Assembly (NCBI GenBank): GCA_951812535.1
Contig: CATOSK010000003.1
Coordinates: forward strand, 159,001 to 223,000
Source: an uncultured Dehalococcoidia bacterium
GTDB taxonomy: Bacteria; Chloroflexota; Dehalococcoidia; Lucifugimonadales; UBA3495
Direction: 5' to 3'
DNA: 64,000 nt
Shown here one piece after another: positions 15,159 through 22,808 of the stretch (positions within the stretch are counted from its first letter, which is position 1; each line of letters starts with the position of its first letter). The translations under genes and the position numbers were made by a program. Under the pieces are notes generated by a model that worked only from the letters and a program-made list of their open reading frames with translations, was not told the origin of the DNA and did no database searches.

Positions 15159-16997
15159 TTGCGGAACTTGGCTAATCTTTTGGTCCATCTCTTTGGGCGC
15201 ACCGGCGATCTGGACCGGGACTACCTTGCCGTGGTCCACGACCAGTGCCTGCTTTGCGAGGAAGAAATCAGTCAGTCCGAAGCCTACCTCAAGTGGCGGG
15301 TCTGCCCTTACTGCCGGTTCCACTACACCCTCACCGCCCGCCAAAGGATTGACCTTGTGGCGGATACCCGGAGCTTTCGGGAATCCTTCAAGTTCCTCAG
15401 CTCCATCAGCCCCATGTCTTTTTCGCCACGGTCGTCCCGCCAGAACCTCCTCCTTTCGGGCCAGAGCCGGACCGGCTTGACCGAGGCCACCGTCACGGGA
15501 CGCTGCAAAATCAACGGCACCGAAGTAATGCTGATCGTCCTTGATTTCGGGTTCATGGGCGGAAGCATGGGAAGCGTGGTGGGAGAAAAAGTTGCCCTGG
15601 GCCTGGAAGCTGCCGCCAAGCATGACCTGCCGGCGGTGGCCCTGGTTTCGGGAGGCGGGGCCAGGGTGCAGGAAGGCGTCCTCGCCCTCATGCAGATGGC
15701 CAAGACTGTGACTGCCGCCAATCGCCTGCGGGACAAGGGCAGGCCCTTTGTGGTGGTGCTGGCCAACCCTTCCACCGGCCAGGCCTACGCCAGTTTCGCC
15801 AACCTGGCCGATGTGATTCTCGCCGAACCCGGGGCCCTCATCGGACTGTCGCCCCTCCGAACTCTCCGCGAAGCCTTCGGCAAGCCGCTGCCCTCCGATG
15901 CCCACACCGCGGAAGCACATTTGTCCCACGGCCTGTTGGACGGGGTTGTTGACCGGGAGGACCTGAAAGAGACGTTGTCAACCTTCATCAACGTGCTTAG
16001 CCTGCTGAAACGCAACGCGCCGGAGTTTAAGGACATTCCCGAGCCGTCTGTTCAGGAAGTCGCCGACCCGGAAGCCTGGGAAGCAGTTGCCCGCTCCCGG
16101 CACTCCGGCCGGCCCTCTTCATCGGTCTACATTCCGGAAGTATTGGACAACTTCATCGAGCTGCACGGCGACCGGGTCAGTTCCGATGACCGGTCCATCC
16201 TTGGAGGCATCGGTTACCTCGCCGGTGAACCCGTCGCCGTTATCGGACAGGAACGCAGGACCGTCGGGAGCGGCGACCGTTACCACACCTTTCCGGACGG
16301 GCTGCGCAAGGCCCAGCGGATTATCGAAACCGCCGGGCGGTTCGGATTGCCCCTTGTCACCCTCATTGACACCCAGGGAGCCGATCCTGGTCTTGAGGCC
16401 GAGGAGCAGGGCATCGGGTATACCATCGCGCAGACCCTGTCCTTGATGGCGGATGTTCCCGTTCCCACGGTATCGGTCATCATTGGAGAGGGTGGCAGTG
16501 AAGCGGCGCTGGCGTTGGGAATGTCCGACCGGGTGCTGATGCAGCAAAACGCCATCTGCTCACCCGTTTCCCTCAACCACACCCTGGGGGGGCCTTCACC
16601 CAGCCGCACCCTCGACCGGGAAGCCGCGGAAGCCATGGTCCTGACTGCCGCCGACTGCGTGGATTTGGGGATCGCAGACAGCGTCGTTCCCGAACCCCCC
16701 GATGGGGCTCACTCCAGTCCCCAACAGGCTGCCGAGTTTCTGCGTTACGCCGTTATGAGGGAGTTTGCCCAGATTACACGCATGTCCACGAGCAGGTTGC
16801 TGCGCGAACGGCATCGGAAATTCCGGCGGATGGGCGAACTCAGCGAGTTTTCCCAGGAAGCCATGAATCACGAAGTTGATGTTCTGCTGAACATCGCCCA
16901 GCCCACTTCCAAGGCGGACCAGAGGCGCCGGAACCGCCGCAAGGAAGGCGTGCTGGAATTGGAAGAAGTGGATGCCGAAGTTATCGCCCCGGACTGA
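15159..16997 (+). CDS. accDA: Fused acetyl-CoA carboxylase carboxyltransferase (AccD-AccA)
   Basis: One 612-residue chain carries both carboxyltransferase subunits that make malonyl-CoA from carboxy-biotin and acetyl-CoA. Residues 1-290 are AccD-like, with the zinc ribbon C30-x2-C33 and C49-x2-C52, then LDFGFMGGSMGSVVGEK and SGGGARVQEGVLALMQMAK. Residues from about 310 are AccA-like: FIELHGDRVSSDDRSILGGIGYL, VTLIDTQGADPGLEAEEQG and IGEGGSEAALALGMSDRVLM. The TTG start at 15159 follows GAGAGGCG. Most bacteria keep the two as separate genes. The biotin carrier and carboxylase genes are not in this window. The 170-base gap after tilS shows no gene. Confidence 0.93.
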   Translation: MRNLANLLVHLFGRTGDLDRDYLAVVHDQCLLCEEEISQSEAYLKWRVCPYCRFHYTLTARQRIDLVADTRSFRESFKFLSSISPMSFSPRSSRQNLLLSGQSRTGLTEATVTGRCKINGTEVMLIVLDFGFMGGSMGSVVGEKVALGLEAAAKHDLPAVALVSGGGARVQEGVLALMQMAKTVTAANRLRDKGRPFVVVLANPSTGQAYASFANLADVILAEPGALIGLSPLRTLREAFGKPLPSDAHTAEAHLSHGLLDGVVDREDLKETLSTFINVLSLLKRNAPEFKDIPEPSVQEVADPEAWEAVARSRHSGRPSSSVYIPEVLDNFIELHGDRVSSDDRSILGGIGYLAGEPVAVIGQERRTVGSGDRYHTFPDGLRKAQRIIETAGRFGLPLVTLIDTQGADPGLEAEEQGIGYTIAQTLSLMADVPVPTVSVIIGEGGSEAALALGMSDRVLMQQNAICSPVSLNHTLGGPSPSRTLDREAAEAMVLTAADCVDLGIADSVVPEPPDGAHSSPQQAAEFLRYAVMREFAQITRMSTSRLLRERHRKFRRMGELSEFSQEAMNHEVDVLLNIAQPTSKADQRRRNRRKEGVLELEEVDAEVIAPD

Positions 16998-17015
16998 GGG
17001 GAGCGGCCACTCCCT

Positions 17016-17825
17016 TTAAGCGGCTTCCCGCCCCAGGGCGCTCAGGCTCGTCTTCATCGCGGTGGCGATACTTTCGTACTCCACGGCAACTTCGTCGTCG
17101 AGCAGGACGGTCGGCTTGTCCGCGTCCCGGTAAGACGACCGCAACGCCATGCGGCCCAGGAACGGAGCGTCTACCTCCCTCGCCATTTCCTCCCCACCCC
17201 CCTGTCCGAAGACCTCGCCCGTATAATTCTCCACGACGCCGACAATATTCAGGTTGAGCTTGCGGATCATGTTGATGCAGCGCTTGGCATCCACATTCGC
17301 CAGCTGTTGAGGCGTGCTCACCACGACGAACCCGTCCATTGGAATCGTCTGCATCACCGTCAAGGGGGAATCTGAGGTGCCGGGTGGCAGGTCCACCACC
17401 AAGTAGTCCAGCTCGCCCCACGCGGTGGACTGGAGGAACTGGTTGATCGCGTTATGGATCATCGGTCCGCGCCAGATGATCGCCTCGTCCTCCTTCTCCT
17501 GGAAGAAGGCCATGGACACCACTTTGACCCCCCATTTTTCCGCCGGCAGAATTTCCCCATCGACGTAGCCGGGGGGTTCGGTAACCCCGAGGACCTTGTT
17601 GACGTTGGGACAGTCGATGTCCACGTCCAACAGCCCGACCTTTCTACCTTCCTGGGCTAACGTGGCCGCCAGGTTGACGGCCACTGTGGTTTTCCCCACA
17701 CCGCCCTTGCCGCTGTAGACCCCGATCTTGGTGGTGATCCCCGCGAGCCGGTCGGTTATCTGCCGCCGTTGTTGCCAGCTCCGCTTGATTTGTTCCAGGC
17801 GGGCGTTTTCCTGGGGAGTAGACAT
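17016..17825 (-). CDS. Mrp/NBP35-family P-loop ATPase, iron-sulfur carrier
   Basis: ATG 17825 follows GGAGG at five bases. The 269-residue protein has the deviant Walker A GVYSGKGGVGKTTVAVN (about 40-56), DVDIDCPNV, and VVDLPPGTSDSPLTVMQTIP, which together identify the Mrp/ApbC/NBP35 family that delivers Fe-S clusters to apoproteins. In most members a CPxCG pair stands shortly before FGxGG to hold a bridging cluster; here the stretch reads VVENYTGEVFGQGGGEEMA and the pair is missing. Cluster carriage may therefore differ. It is 79 bases downstream of a SufT-like gene, a usual functional partner. Confidence 0.9.
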   Translation of the reverse strand: MSTPQENARLEQIKRSWQQRRQITDRLAGITTKIGVYSGKGGVGKTTVAVNLAATLAQEGRKVGLLDVDIDCPNVNKVLGVTEPPGYVDGEILPAEKWGVKVVSMAFFQEKEDEAIIWRGPMIHNAINQFLQSTAWGELDYLVVDLPPGTSDSPLTVMQTIPMDGFVVVSTPQQLANVDAKRCINMIRKLNLNIVGVVENYTGEVFGQGGGEEMAREVDAPFLGRMALRSSYRDADKPTVLLDDEVAVEYESIATAMKTSLSALGREAA

Positions 17826-17904
17826 ACAACCTCCGCCGGAGCGCAATCGCGGTCCAGCTTACCTAGCGGCGTGCCCGGCAGGCCCGCCGGAAACGGATCG
17901 GAAA

Positions 17905-18213
17905 CTAGATACCGAGCTGGGCCCGGGCTTCTTCGCTGATCAGGTCGGGGCTCCAGGGCGGATCGAAGGTGAGTTCGATATTCACTTCTTCCACCCCTTC
18001 CACGTCCTGGACGGCCCACTCAGCCTGTTGCGCGATGTGGGGCCCCATTCCGCACCCGGGGAATGTCAGGGTCATCTGGACGAAAACATCGTTGTTGTCG
18101 TCCACCTGAACGTCATAAATCAGACCCAGGTCAACCACGTTGACCGGGATTTCCGGGTCGTAGACCGTCTTCAACGCCTCGTAGACGTTGTCAGAGCTAA
18201 CTGTCTGGGGCAT
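17905..18213 (-). CDS. MIP18/SufT-like iron-sulfur assembly protein (DUF59)
   Basis: The 102-residue protein reads NVYEALKTVYDPEIPVNVVD then LGLIYDVQVD, MTLTFPGCGMGPHIAQQAE and NIELTFDPPWSPDLISEEAR. DPEIPVNVVDLGLIY and PGCGMGP are hallmarks of the DUF59 family (SufT, PaaD, CIA2), which helps mature Fe-S proteins. ATG 18213 is preceded by GGCAGGAGGTG; a longer frame begins further up without a site. It precedes the Mrp-type ATPase gene on the same strand, and both fit one Fe-S trafficking operon. A LipA gene, a heavy Fe-S user, is elsewhere in this window. Confidence 0.92.
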   Translation of the reverse strand: MPQTVSSDNVYEALKTVYDPEIPVNVVDLGLIYDVQVDDNNDVFVQMTLTFPGCGMGPHIAQQAEWAVQDVEGVEEVNIELTFDPPWSPDLISEEARAQLGI

Positions 18214-18280
18214 AAACACACCTCCTGCCCGGTAGCCTGAGTCCAGTATAGTCATTCCCGACTTACCGGGTCAACAATAG

Positions 18281-18307
18281 GCGCCGGGCCTTCTTCGGGC
18301 CCGGCGC
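18281..18307 (-). terminator. Possible terminator between quinone oxidoreductase and SufT-like gene
   Basis: A 10-bp perfect GC-rich hairpin (GCGCCGGGCC with GGCCCGGCGC, six-base loop) stands directly after the quinone oxidoreductase stop. On the minus strand it is followed by CTATTGTTG, a poor U run, so it may only pause or protect transcript ends. Confidence 0.5.
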
Positions 18308-18314
18308 ATCCGGT

Positions 18315-19280
18315 CTAGGGAATCAAGATCAGTTTTCCGGTAGTCGCCCGTGACTCGAGCTGCCGGTGGGCCTCCGCTGCCTCGGACAACGGGAAAACGT
18401 GCTCCACCCGCAGTTTCAATTCGCCGGATTGCACCCACCCCAGAATGTCGCCGGCCCGCTCCTCCAACTCCTCCCGGGTGACGGTGTAGTCGCCCAGTCC
18501 GGGCCGGGTCAGGTAAAGAGAACCGTTTCCCAACCGCCGCACGTCCAGCGGATCGGGGGCTCCACTGGCCTGCCCATACAGGACCATGTGGCCCCTCCGA
18601 CCCAGGCAGCCGATGCTCCCGTCGAAGGTCGTCTTGCCAACGGCGTCGTAGACCACTTGCAGACCGGCCCCGTCGGTCGCCTCTTTGACAACCTCGGCGA
18701 AGTCCTGCTGTGTATAGAGGATCACGTGGTCGGCCCCGGCGCCTCTTGCCAGTTCCGCCTTTTCCTCGGTCGAAACCGTGGAGAAAACATAGCCGCCCAG
18801 CCGCTTCACCATCTGGATGAGCAGGAGCCCCACGCCGCCGGCCCCAGCATGGACCAGCACCTTGTCCCCCGGTTGCACCCGATACGTCGAGTGGCAGAGA
18901 TAGTGGGCCGTCATTCCCTGCAGCATCACCGCTGCCCCGTCTTTGGCGTCCAATCCTTCGGGCATCTTCACCAGGCGCGATGCCGGAATCACGGCCTGCT
19001 CCGCGTAGGAACCGGCCACGCTGGAATAGGCCACGACGTCCCCTTCCCGCAAGTCCCCGGCCCCCGAACCAACCTCCTGGACAACTCCCGCCCCTTCGAC
19101 TCCCACAATCCACGGCAGGGGGGGCGGATTGACCCCGGAACGGCTGTATGTGTCGGTGAAGTTGACCCCCACCGCCTGCATCCGCACCAGCGCTTGACCA
19201 TCGCCGGGAGTCAGGTCCGGCAGGTCAACGTAATTCATAACCTCTGGGCCGCCGTATTCGGTAATCTGTACCGCCTTCAT
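18315..19280 (-). CDS. Zinc-free quinone oxidoreductase (MDR superfamily)
   Basis: The 321-residue protein is an NAD(P)H-dependent medium-chain reductase of the quinone oxidoreductase type. It begins MKAVQITEYGGPEVMNYVDL, has VGVNFTDTYSRSG, WIVGVEGAGVVQEVGSGAGD, and the nucleotide-binding VLVHAGAGGVGLLLIQMVKRLG. Its downstream YDAVGKTTFDGSIGCL and HRQLESRATTGKLILIP are standard. The cysteines that bind catalytic and structural zinc in alcohol dehydrogenases are absent. It probably reduces quinones or alpha,beta-unsaturated carbonyls. It is a single gene, separated from the Fe-S genes by a hairpin and preceded by a 385-base gap. Confidence 0.92.
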   Translation of the reverse strand: MKAVQITEYGGPEVMNYVDLPDLTPGDGQALVRMQAVGVNFTDTYSRSGVNPPPLPWIVGVEGAGVVQEVGSGAGDLREGDVVAYSSVAGSYAEQAVIPASRLVKMPEGLDAKDGAAVMLQGMTAHYLCHSTYRVQPGDKVLVHAGAGGVGLLLIQMVKRLGGYVFSTVSTEEKAELARGAGADHVILYTQQDFAEVVKEATDGAGLQVVYDAVGKTTFDGSIGCLGRRGHMVLYGQASGAPDPLDVRRLGNGSLYLTRPGLGDYTVTREELEERAGDILGWVQSGELKLRVEHVFPLSEAAEAHRQLESRATTGKLILIP

Positions 19281-19535
19281 CTTTCAGGTCCCTCCATCTC
19301 AGTGCTTCTCAGTGCTTCGTACTCGGCTTATCTCCGGCTGCACCCATTCTGGGAACAGTCCTCCTCCATGGGCGGCGACACTCCCCAACGCTCGCCCGTC
19401 CGCTGCTGGCCATTGGCCGTAGTATACACATCATCGCAACCGGCAAGCAGGGATCGCGGGCCTCCGGCGCCCACGGATCAAGTCTCCAGCCGCGTCCCGG
19501 AGCCTTGCCCTTTACCGCCCGGAACGCGGGCCGCG

Positions 19536-19564
19536 TTGCGGCGGCAACTCTAAACTGCTAAGAT
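19536..19564 (+). promoter_or_regulatory. Promoter of the greA fusion gene, in a 385-base intergenic gap
   Basis: TTGCGG (19536-19541), a 17-base spacer and TAAGAT (19559-19564) give a plausible sigma70 promoter about 95 bases before the GTG start. The rest of the gap 19281-19666 holds no convincing ORF or structured RNA. A short imperfect duplication of CAGTGCTTC near 19300-19320 is the only other regular feature. Confidence 0.5.
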
Positions 19565-19666
19565 GAATAAACTTTCCCAGGGCAAGATTGGTGCCCGACA
19601 GCAGGATAACCCAGTTTCGTTCAGTCTGGGCACGAAGCCCAGTTGCGACCCGGGAGGTTAGTTGCC

Positions 19667-20488
19667 GTGACCCTTACCAACTTGTCCTTTGCCGAGGCCC
19701 TCACCCAGTTCACCACTGCCAAGAAGAACAGCAAGAAACCCCTGGAAGGTCAGCAGGAGATCCGAAGGTTCATAACCTGGTTCGGGCGGGAGCGAATGGT
19801 GAGGGAATTAACGCCTTCCGAAGTCGCCGATTACGCCCATCAGTCCGGTTCGGGAGGCTCCGACGCCGCCCAGCGGATGGCGTCCGTCAAGGTTTTCCTG
19901 GCTTTTCTCAAGGACCAGGGCCTCGTGGACACCAGCCTCGCACCCCACCTCCGGATTCCCCGCACCCGAAAAACAGCCTCCAACGGGAAGACCTCAGCGT
20001 CAGCCCTCGCCGCCAACTCCGGACCCCAGCTCAGCCAGGAGGGCTTCGATCGCCTCAAGGTTCAGCTGGAAGACCTCAAGGGCGAGCGGGTGAGAGTCCG
20101 CGAAGACATCAAGCGGGCCATGGAGGACAAGGATTTTCGGGAAAACTCCCCTCTGGACGCGGCCAAGGAACAGCAGGGTCTTATCGAGTCCAGGATCCGT
20201 GAGTTGGAGGACAGCCTGAGCCACGCCGAGATCATTAGAGCGAACTCCAGCCAGGAGAGGGCGATGCGCGTGGTTGTTGGAGCCCGGGTGACGCTCAAGG
20301 ACTCATCCTCCGGCCGCCAGGTCAATTACACCCTGGTCGATGTCCGCGAAGCCGACGTTTCGGCCGGTAAGATATCCACCGCCTCCCCCGTCGGACAGGC
20401 CCTCCTGGACAAGACAGTCGGTGAACAGGTCTCCATATCCGTCCCGAAGGGCACCCTCCACTACACCGTCGAAAAAATCGGCAACTAG
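19667..20488 (+). CDS. GreA-type transcript cleavage factor with N-terminal integrase SAM-like domain
   Basis: The GTG at 19667 lies about ten bases after GGGAGG. The 273-residue protein has two parts. Residues 1-100 (FITWFGRERMVRELTPSEVA, then RMASVKVFLAFLKDQGLVD and LAPHLRIPRTRK) match the SAM-like core-binding domain of tyrosine recombinases; no catalytic recombinase domain follows. After a Ser/Ala/Thr linker, residues 119-273 are a complete GreA: a coiled coil with KDFRENSPLDAAKEQQG, whose Asp156 and Glu159 match the two acidic tip residues that stimulate RNA cleavage, and a C-terminal FKBP-like domain ending KGTLHYTVEKIGN. Normal GreA is about 158 residues. It should rescue backtracked RNA polymerase; the extra domain may add DNA contact. 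Confidence 0.88.
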   Translation: MTLTNLSFAEALTQFTTAKKNSKKPLEGQQEIRRFITWFGRERMVRELTPSEVADYAHQSGSGGSDAAQRMASVKVFLAFLKDQGLVDTSLAPHLRIPRTRKTASNGKTSASALAANSGPQLSQEGFDRLKVQLEDLKGERVRVREDIKRAMEDKDFRENSPLDAAKEQQGLIESRIRELEDSLSHAEIIRANSSQERAMRVVVGARVTLKDSSSGRQVNYTLVDVREADVSAGKISTASPVGQALLDKTVGEQVSISVPKGTLHYTVEKIGN

Positions 20489-20516
20489 ACCGCACCCCTC
20501 CCCCCGCTTAACCAAA

Positions 20517-20550
20517 AAGCCCCGGTCCTTTCTTGACCGGGGCTTCTTCA
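20517..20550 (+). terminator. Bidirectional terminator between greA and the peroxiredoxin gene
   Basis: AAGCCCCGGTC (20517-20527) pairs perfectly with GACCGGGGCTT (20535-20545). It is flanked by an A run on the left and a TCTTC-rich tail on the right, so it can stop both the greA transcript and the convergent peroxiredoxin transcript. Confidence 0.85.
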
Positions 20551-20566
20551 TTTCAGCCGGCGCGTT

Positions 20567-21031
20567 TTACTTCAGCTTCTGGACTTCTTCCAGGATATCG
20601 GCCGGGTCGGGCAGGATGCCCGGCGTGTAGGTTTGCCGGTAGGTGATGACCCCTTCCTTGTTGACGATGATCACCGCCCGCGTGCCGGCTCCCCGCTCGT
20701 CGTTCCACAAACCGTAGGAAGTGGTCACGGCGCCCTTGGGGTGCCAGTCCGACAGCTCTGGGTAAGGAAGGCCGCCCATTGACGTTGTCCACGCCCGGTG
20801 GGCTGCCAGGTGGTCACAGCTTATGCCCAGCACCTGGGCATCATTCTCCTCAAACTGGCCGTGGTAACGCCGGAATGAGGTCGCCTGGTCAGTTCAACCG
20901 CCGGTGAAGTCGAGGACGTGGAAGGACAGGACTACGTTCTTCGATCCTCGGAAACTGCTCAAGCTTATGTCGCCCTCGCTCACGGAGGGTAGGGTAAACT
21001 CCGGGGCTGCGTCGCCAACTTCTGCGGGCAT
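20567..21031 (-). CDS. AhpE-like peroxiredoxin, probable selenoprotein (in-frame TGA = Sec46)
   Basis: ATG 21031 follows GAGGAG and opens [20 protein letters not shown], the start of a peroxiredoxin. The frame meets TGA at 20896-20894 in the context [19 protein letters not shown], then continues to 20567 without another stop. The family has T-x-x-C here, so TGA stands exactly at the peroxidatic cysteine, two residues after catalytic Thr43. The rest ([48 protein letters not shown]) follows the 1-Cys AhpE plan, with the usual arginine. Read through, the protein has 154 residues, a normal size. It should reduce peroxides through a selenol. A nonsense mutation is the alternative. AACTG/CAGTT pairing lies downstream of the UGA, but no clear SECIS was settled by eye. 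Confidence 0.85.
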
Positions 21032-21171
21032 ATCATCTCCTCAACATGGATTGCGCCCCGTCCGGTATGGGCCGCAACGCCGATTATACTATCCTGCCCG
21101 GCCCGGCGTAATCTCCCTGACGGGATGCCGGTGCTATACTGGCCCCATGTCATGCCTCCTGGACCAGCAGC

Positions 21172-22164
21172 GTGGAAGTCCGGTTTGACCGGGGAGTCTA
21201 CCTTCCCGAGTTGGACCTGTGGCTGGACTCCCTGCGCCGTCAGGACCGCGGCGTCATCTCCCATGCCCACTCCGACCACACCGCCCGGCACCATCGCCCG
21301 GTCGTCACCCCCAACACGCGCCTGCTCCTGTCCGAGTATCTGCGCAACTCCAGCCCCACCGTCCTGCAATACGGGGAACCGCTGGAAACGGACCGCTACG
21401 AACTGACCCTGTATCCGGCGGGACATTGCCTTGGATCATCCCAGGTCCTCGTCGAATCCAGGGACACCCGGGAACGTCTCCTCTACACCGGCGATTTCAA
21501 GACCCGTCCCAGCCCGGTCAACGAACCGCTCCAATCCGTGCCCTGCGACGTGCTGGTCATGGAGTCCACCTACGGTCGGCCCCAGTACGTCTTCCCCGAT
21601 GAAATGCAGGTCCTGGAGACGGCCTTCAGGACCCTCCGCCTTTGGCTGTCCCAGGGATACCGTCCCGTCGTCCGCGCCTGGCGCCTGGGCAAGGCCCAGG
21701 AAATTCTGCACCACCTTTTGACCGCTGGTTTCGAGGTATCCCTCGAGGAAGGAAGTTTCCGCATCGCCGAGACCTACCGGGAGGCAGGCGCCGCCTTCCC
21801 CGGGGACTTCGCCTCCCTCGACGGAGTCTGGCCCGAAGGCCGGGTGGTTATCTGTCCCCCCGGCCGCTCGTCCGCCAGGTCCCTGGACTCCTTCCGCAAC
21901 CTGCGCCTGATGGACCTCACCGGCTGGGCCCAGGGCGGGGGCCGCGGCTGGGGACGCGCCGGTCATGCCAGTCTCCCCTTCAGCGACCATGCCGACTTCA
22001 ACGACCTCGTTGGATACGTCCGGCAGATCAACCCGAAACAGGTCTACACCGTCAACGGCTTCCCCGACCTGTCCGCCCACCTTCGCGGCCTCGGCTATCC
22101 GGCGGTGCATTTGGACGGCAAGGGCCGGCAGGACTCCGGGGGCTTCCAGATGAAGCTGATATAA
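21172..22164 (+). CDS. Metallo-beta-lactamase fold exonuclease (ligase-associated exonuclease/mRNA-processing type)
   Basis: The 330-residue protein has the metal motif HAHSDH (H31, H33, D35, H36), then LTLYPAGHCLGSSQVLVES, LLYTGDFKTRP, and CDVLVMESTYGRPQYVFP. WRLGKAQEILHHLL lies where the family has a GKAQR-like stretch, and a final histidine is in LPFSDHADFNDLVGYV. This order matches the beta-CASP-like exonucleases annotated as 3'-end processing factors or ligase-associated DNA exonucleases. No DNA ligase or helicase gene is adjacent, so the DNA-repair role seen in other lineages is uncertain here. The start is GTG at 21172, with only a weak GGA upstream. It diverges from the peroxiredoxin gene. 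Confidence 0.82.
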   Translation: MEVRFDRGVYLPELDLWLDSLRRQDRGVISHAHSDHTARHHRPVVTPNTRLLLSEYLRNSSPTVLQYGEPLETDRYELTLYPAGHCLGSSQVLVESRDTRERLLYTGDFKTRPSPVNEPLQSVPCDVLVMESTYGRPQYVFPDEMQVLETAFRTLRLWLSQGYRPVVRAWRLGKAQEILHHLLTAGFEVSLEEGSFRIAETYREAGAAFPGDFASLDGVWPEGRVVICPPGRSSARSLDSFRNLRLMDLTGWAQGGGRGWGRAGHASLPFSDHADFNDLVGYVRQINPKQVYTVNGFPDLSAHLRGLGYPAVHLDGKGRQDSGGFQMKLI

Positions 22165-22233
22165 TCAGACTTGTCAGGGACATATTGAGGAGCCAAAAGT
22201 AGCCTTCATCCTTGACACCGGAGAGGCTCCCCG

Positions 22234-22683
22234 TTGAAGCCGCGTATTTCGGTATTGGTATGGCCGCTGCTGGCCCACGCCGCTGCCTGGGCCGCGTTTG
22301 CCTGGATAGCCTTCTGGCCCTTCGCATACCGGGGAGTCAGCACCCAACCCGTTCCCCGTGGGAGTGGTCAAGCCCCGCAGGTGATCCACTATTCGGCTTC
22401 GTTCATCGAGGTCAATGGCATTGGGGCGCTGCTGCCTCTGCTGCTTCCCGTCGTCTTGACCGCCTTGGCATTGCTGGCGGTTTTGTATTGGGGCCCCAGG
22501 CCGTGGCCCAGAAGCCTGGTTCTATGGGTCTTGGCTGTCCTGTCCATCGCGTTCTGCGTGTTGGGAATGTTGTCCTTCGGGATCCTCTTCGCCCCGGCCG
22601 CCCTGGCTTTGGTAATCACGGCCATCGCCGGCACCCTCCAGGCTCCCCACCTGTCCGAACCTGATGGCCCGGCTCTGGGCTGA
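22234..22683 (+). CDS. Small integral membrane protein of unknown function
   Basis: The 149-residue product starts at TTG 22234 and is mostly hydrophobic. Transmembrane segments are visible at about 6-28 (VLVWPLLAHAAAWAAFAWIA), 63-85 (IGALLPLLLPVVLTALALLA) and 92-135 (two segments with a break near GMLSFGILF). A short outer loop lies between the first and second. No family motif is recognised. The gene is on the same strand as the exonuclease gene, 69 bases downstream, and is followed by the terminator of the convergent leu operon. Confidence 0.6.
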   Translation: MKPRISVLVWPLLAHAAAWAAFAWIAFWPFAYRGVSTQPVPRGSGQAPQVIHYSASFIEVNGIGALLPLLLPVVLTALALLAVLYWGPRPWPRSLVLWVLAVLSIAFCVLGMLSFGILFAPAALALVITAIAGTLQAPHLSEPDGPALG

Positions 22684-22741
22684 CAGCTGGAACCAAACCA
22701 ACTGCCGGTGGACACACCCGCTTATCAGCAACAGCGCCCTC

Positions 22742-22780
22742 AATTAAAACTTGGGGGCGGGTCTGAGACCCGCCCCCAAG
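22742..22780 (-). terminator. Terminator of the ilv-leu operon
   Basis: A perfect hairpin, CTTGGGGGCGGGTC pairing with GACCCGCCCCCAAG (22750-22780), is followed on the minus strand by TTTTAATTG. It lies 28 bases after the leuA stop. Confidence 0.9.
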
Positions 22781-22808
22781 CAAGCAACCGCAGCAGGTAA
22801 TCAGCAGG

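Noticed and set aside
20834..21031. Peroxiredoxin as a pseudogene broken by a stop
   Set aside because: The stop is TGA at the exact catalytic Cys position, the rest of the frame is intact, and a second gene in the window shows the same pattern, so selenocysteine is the better reading.
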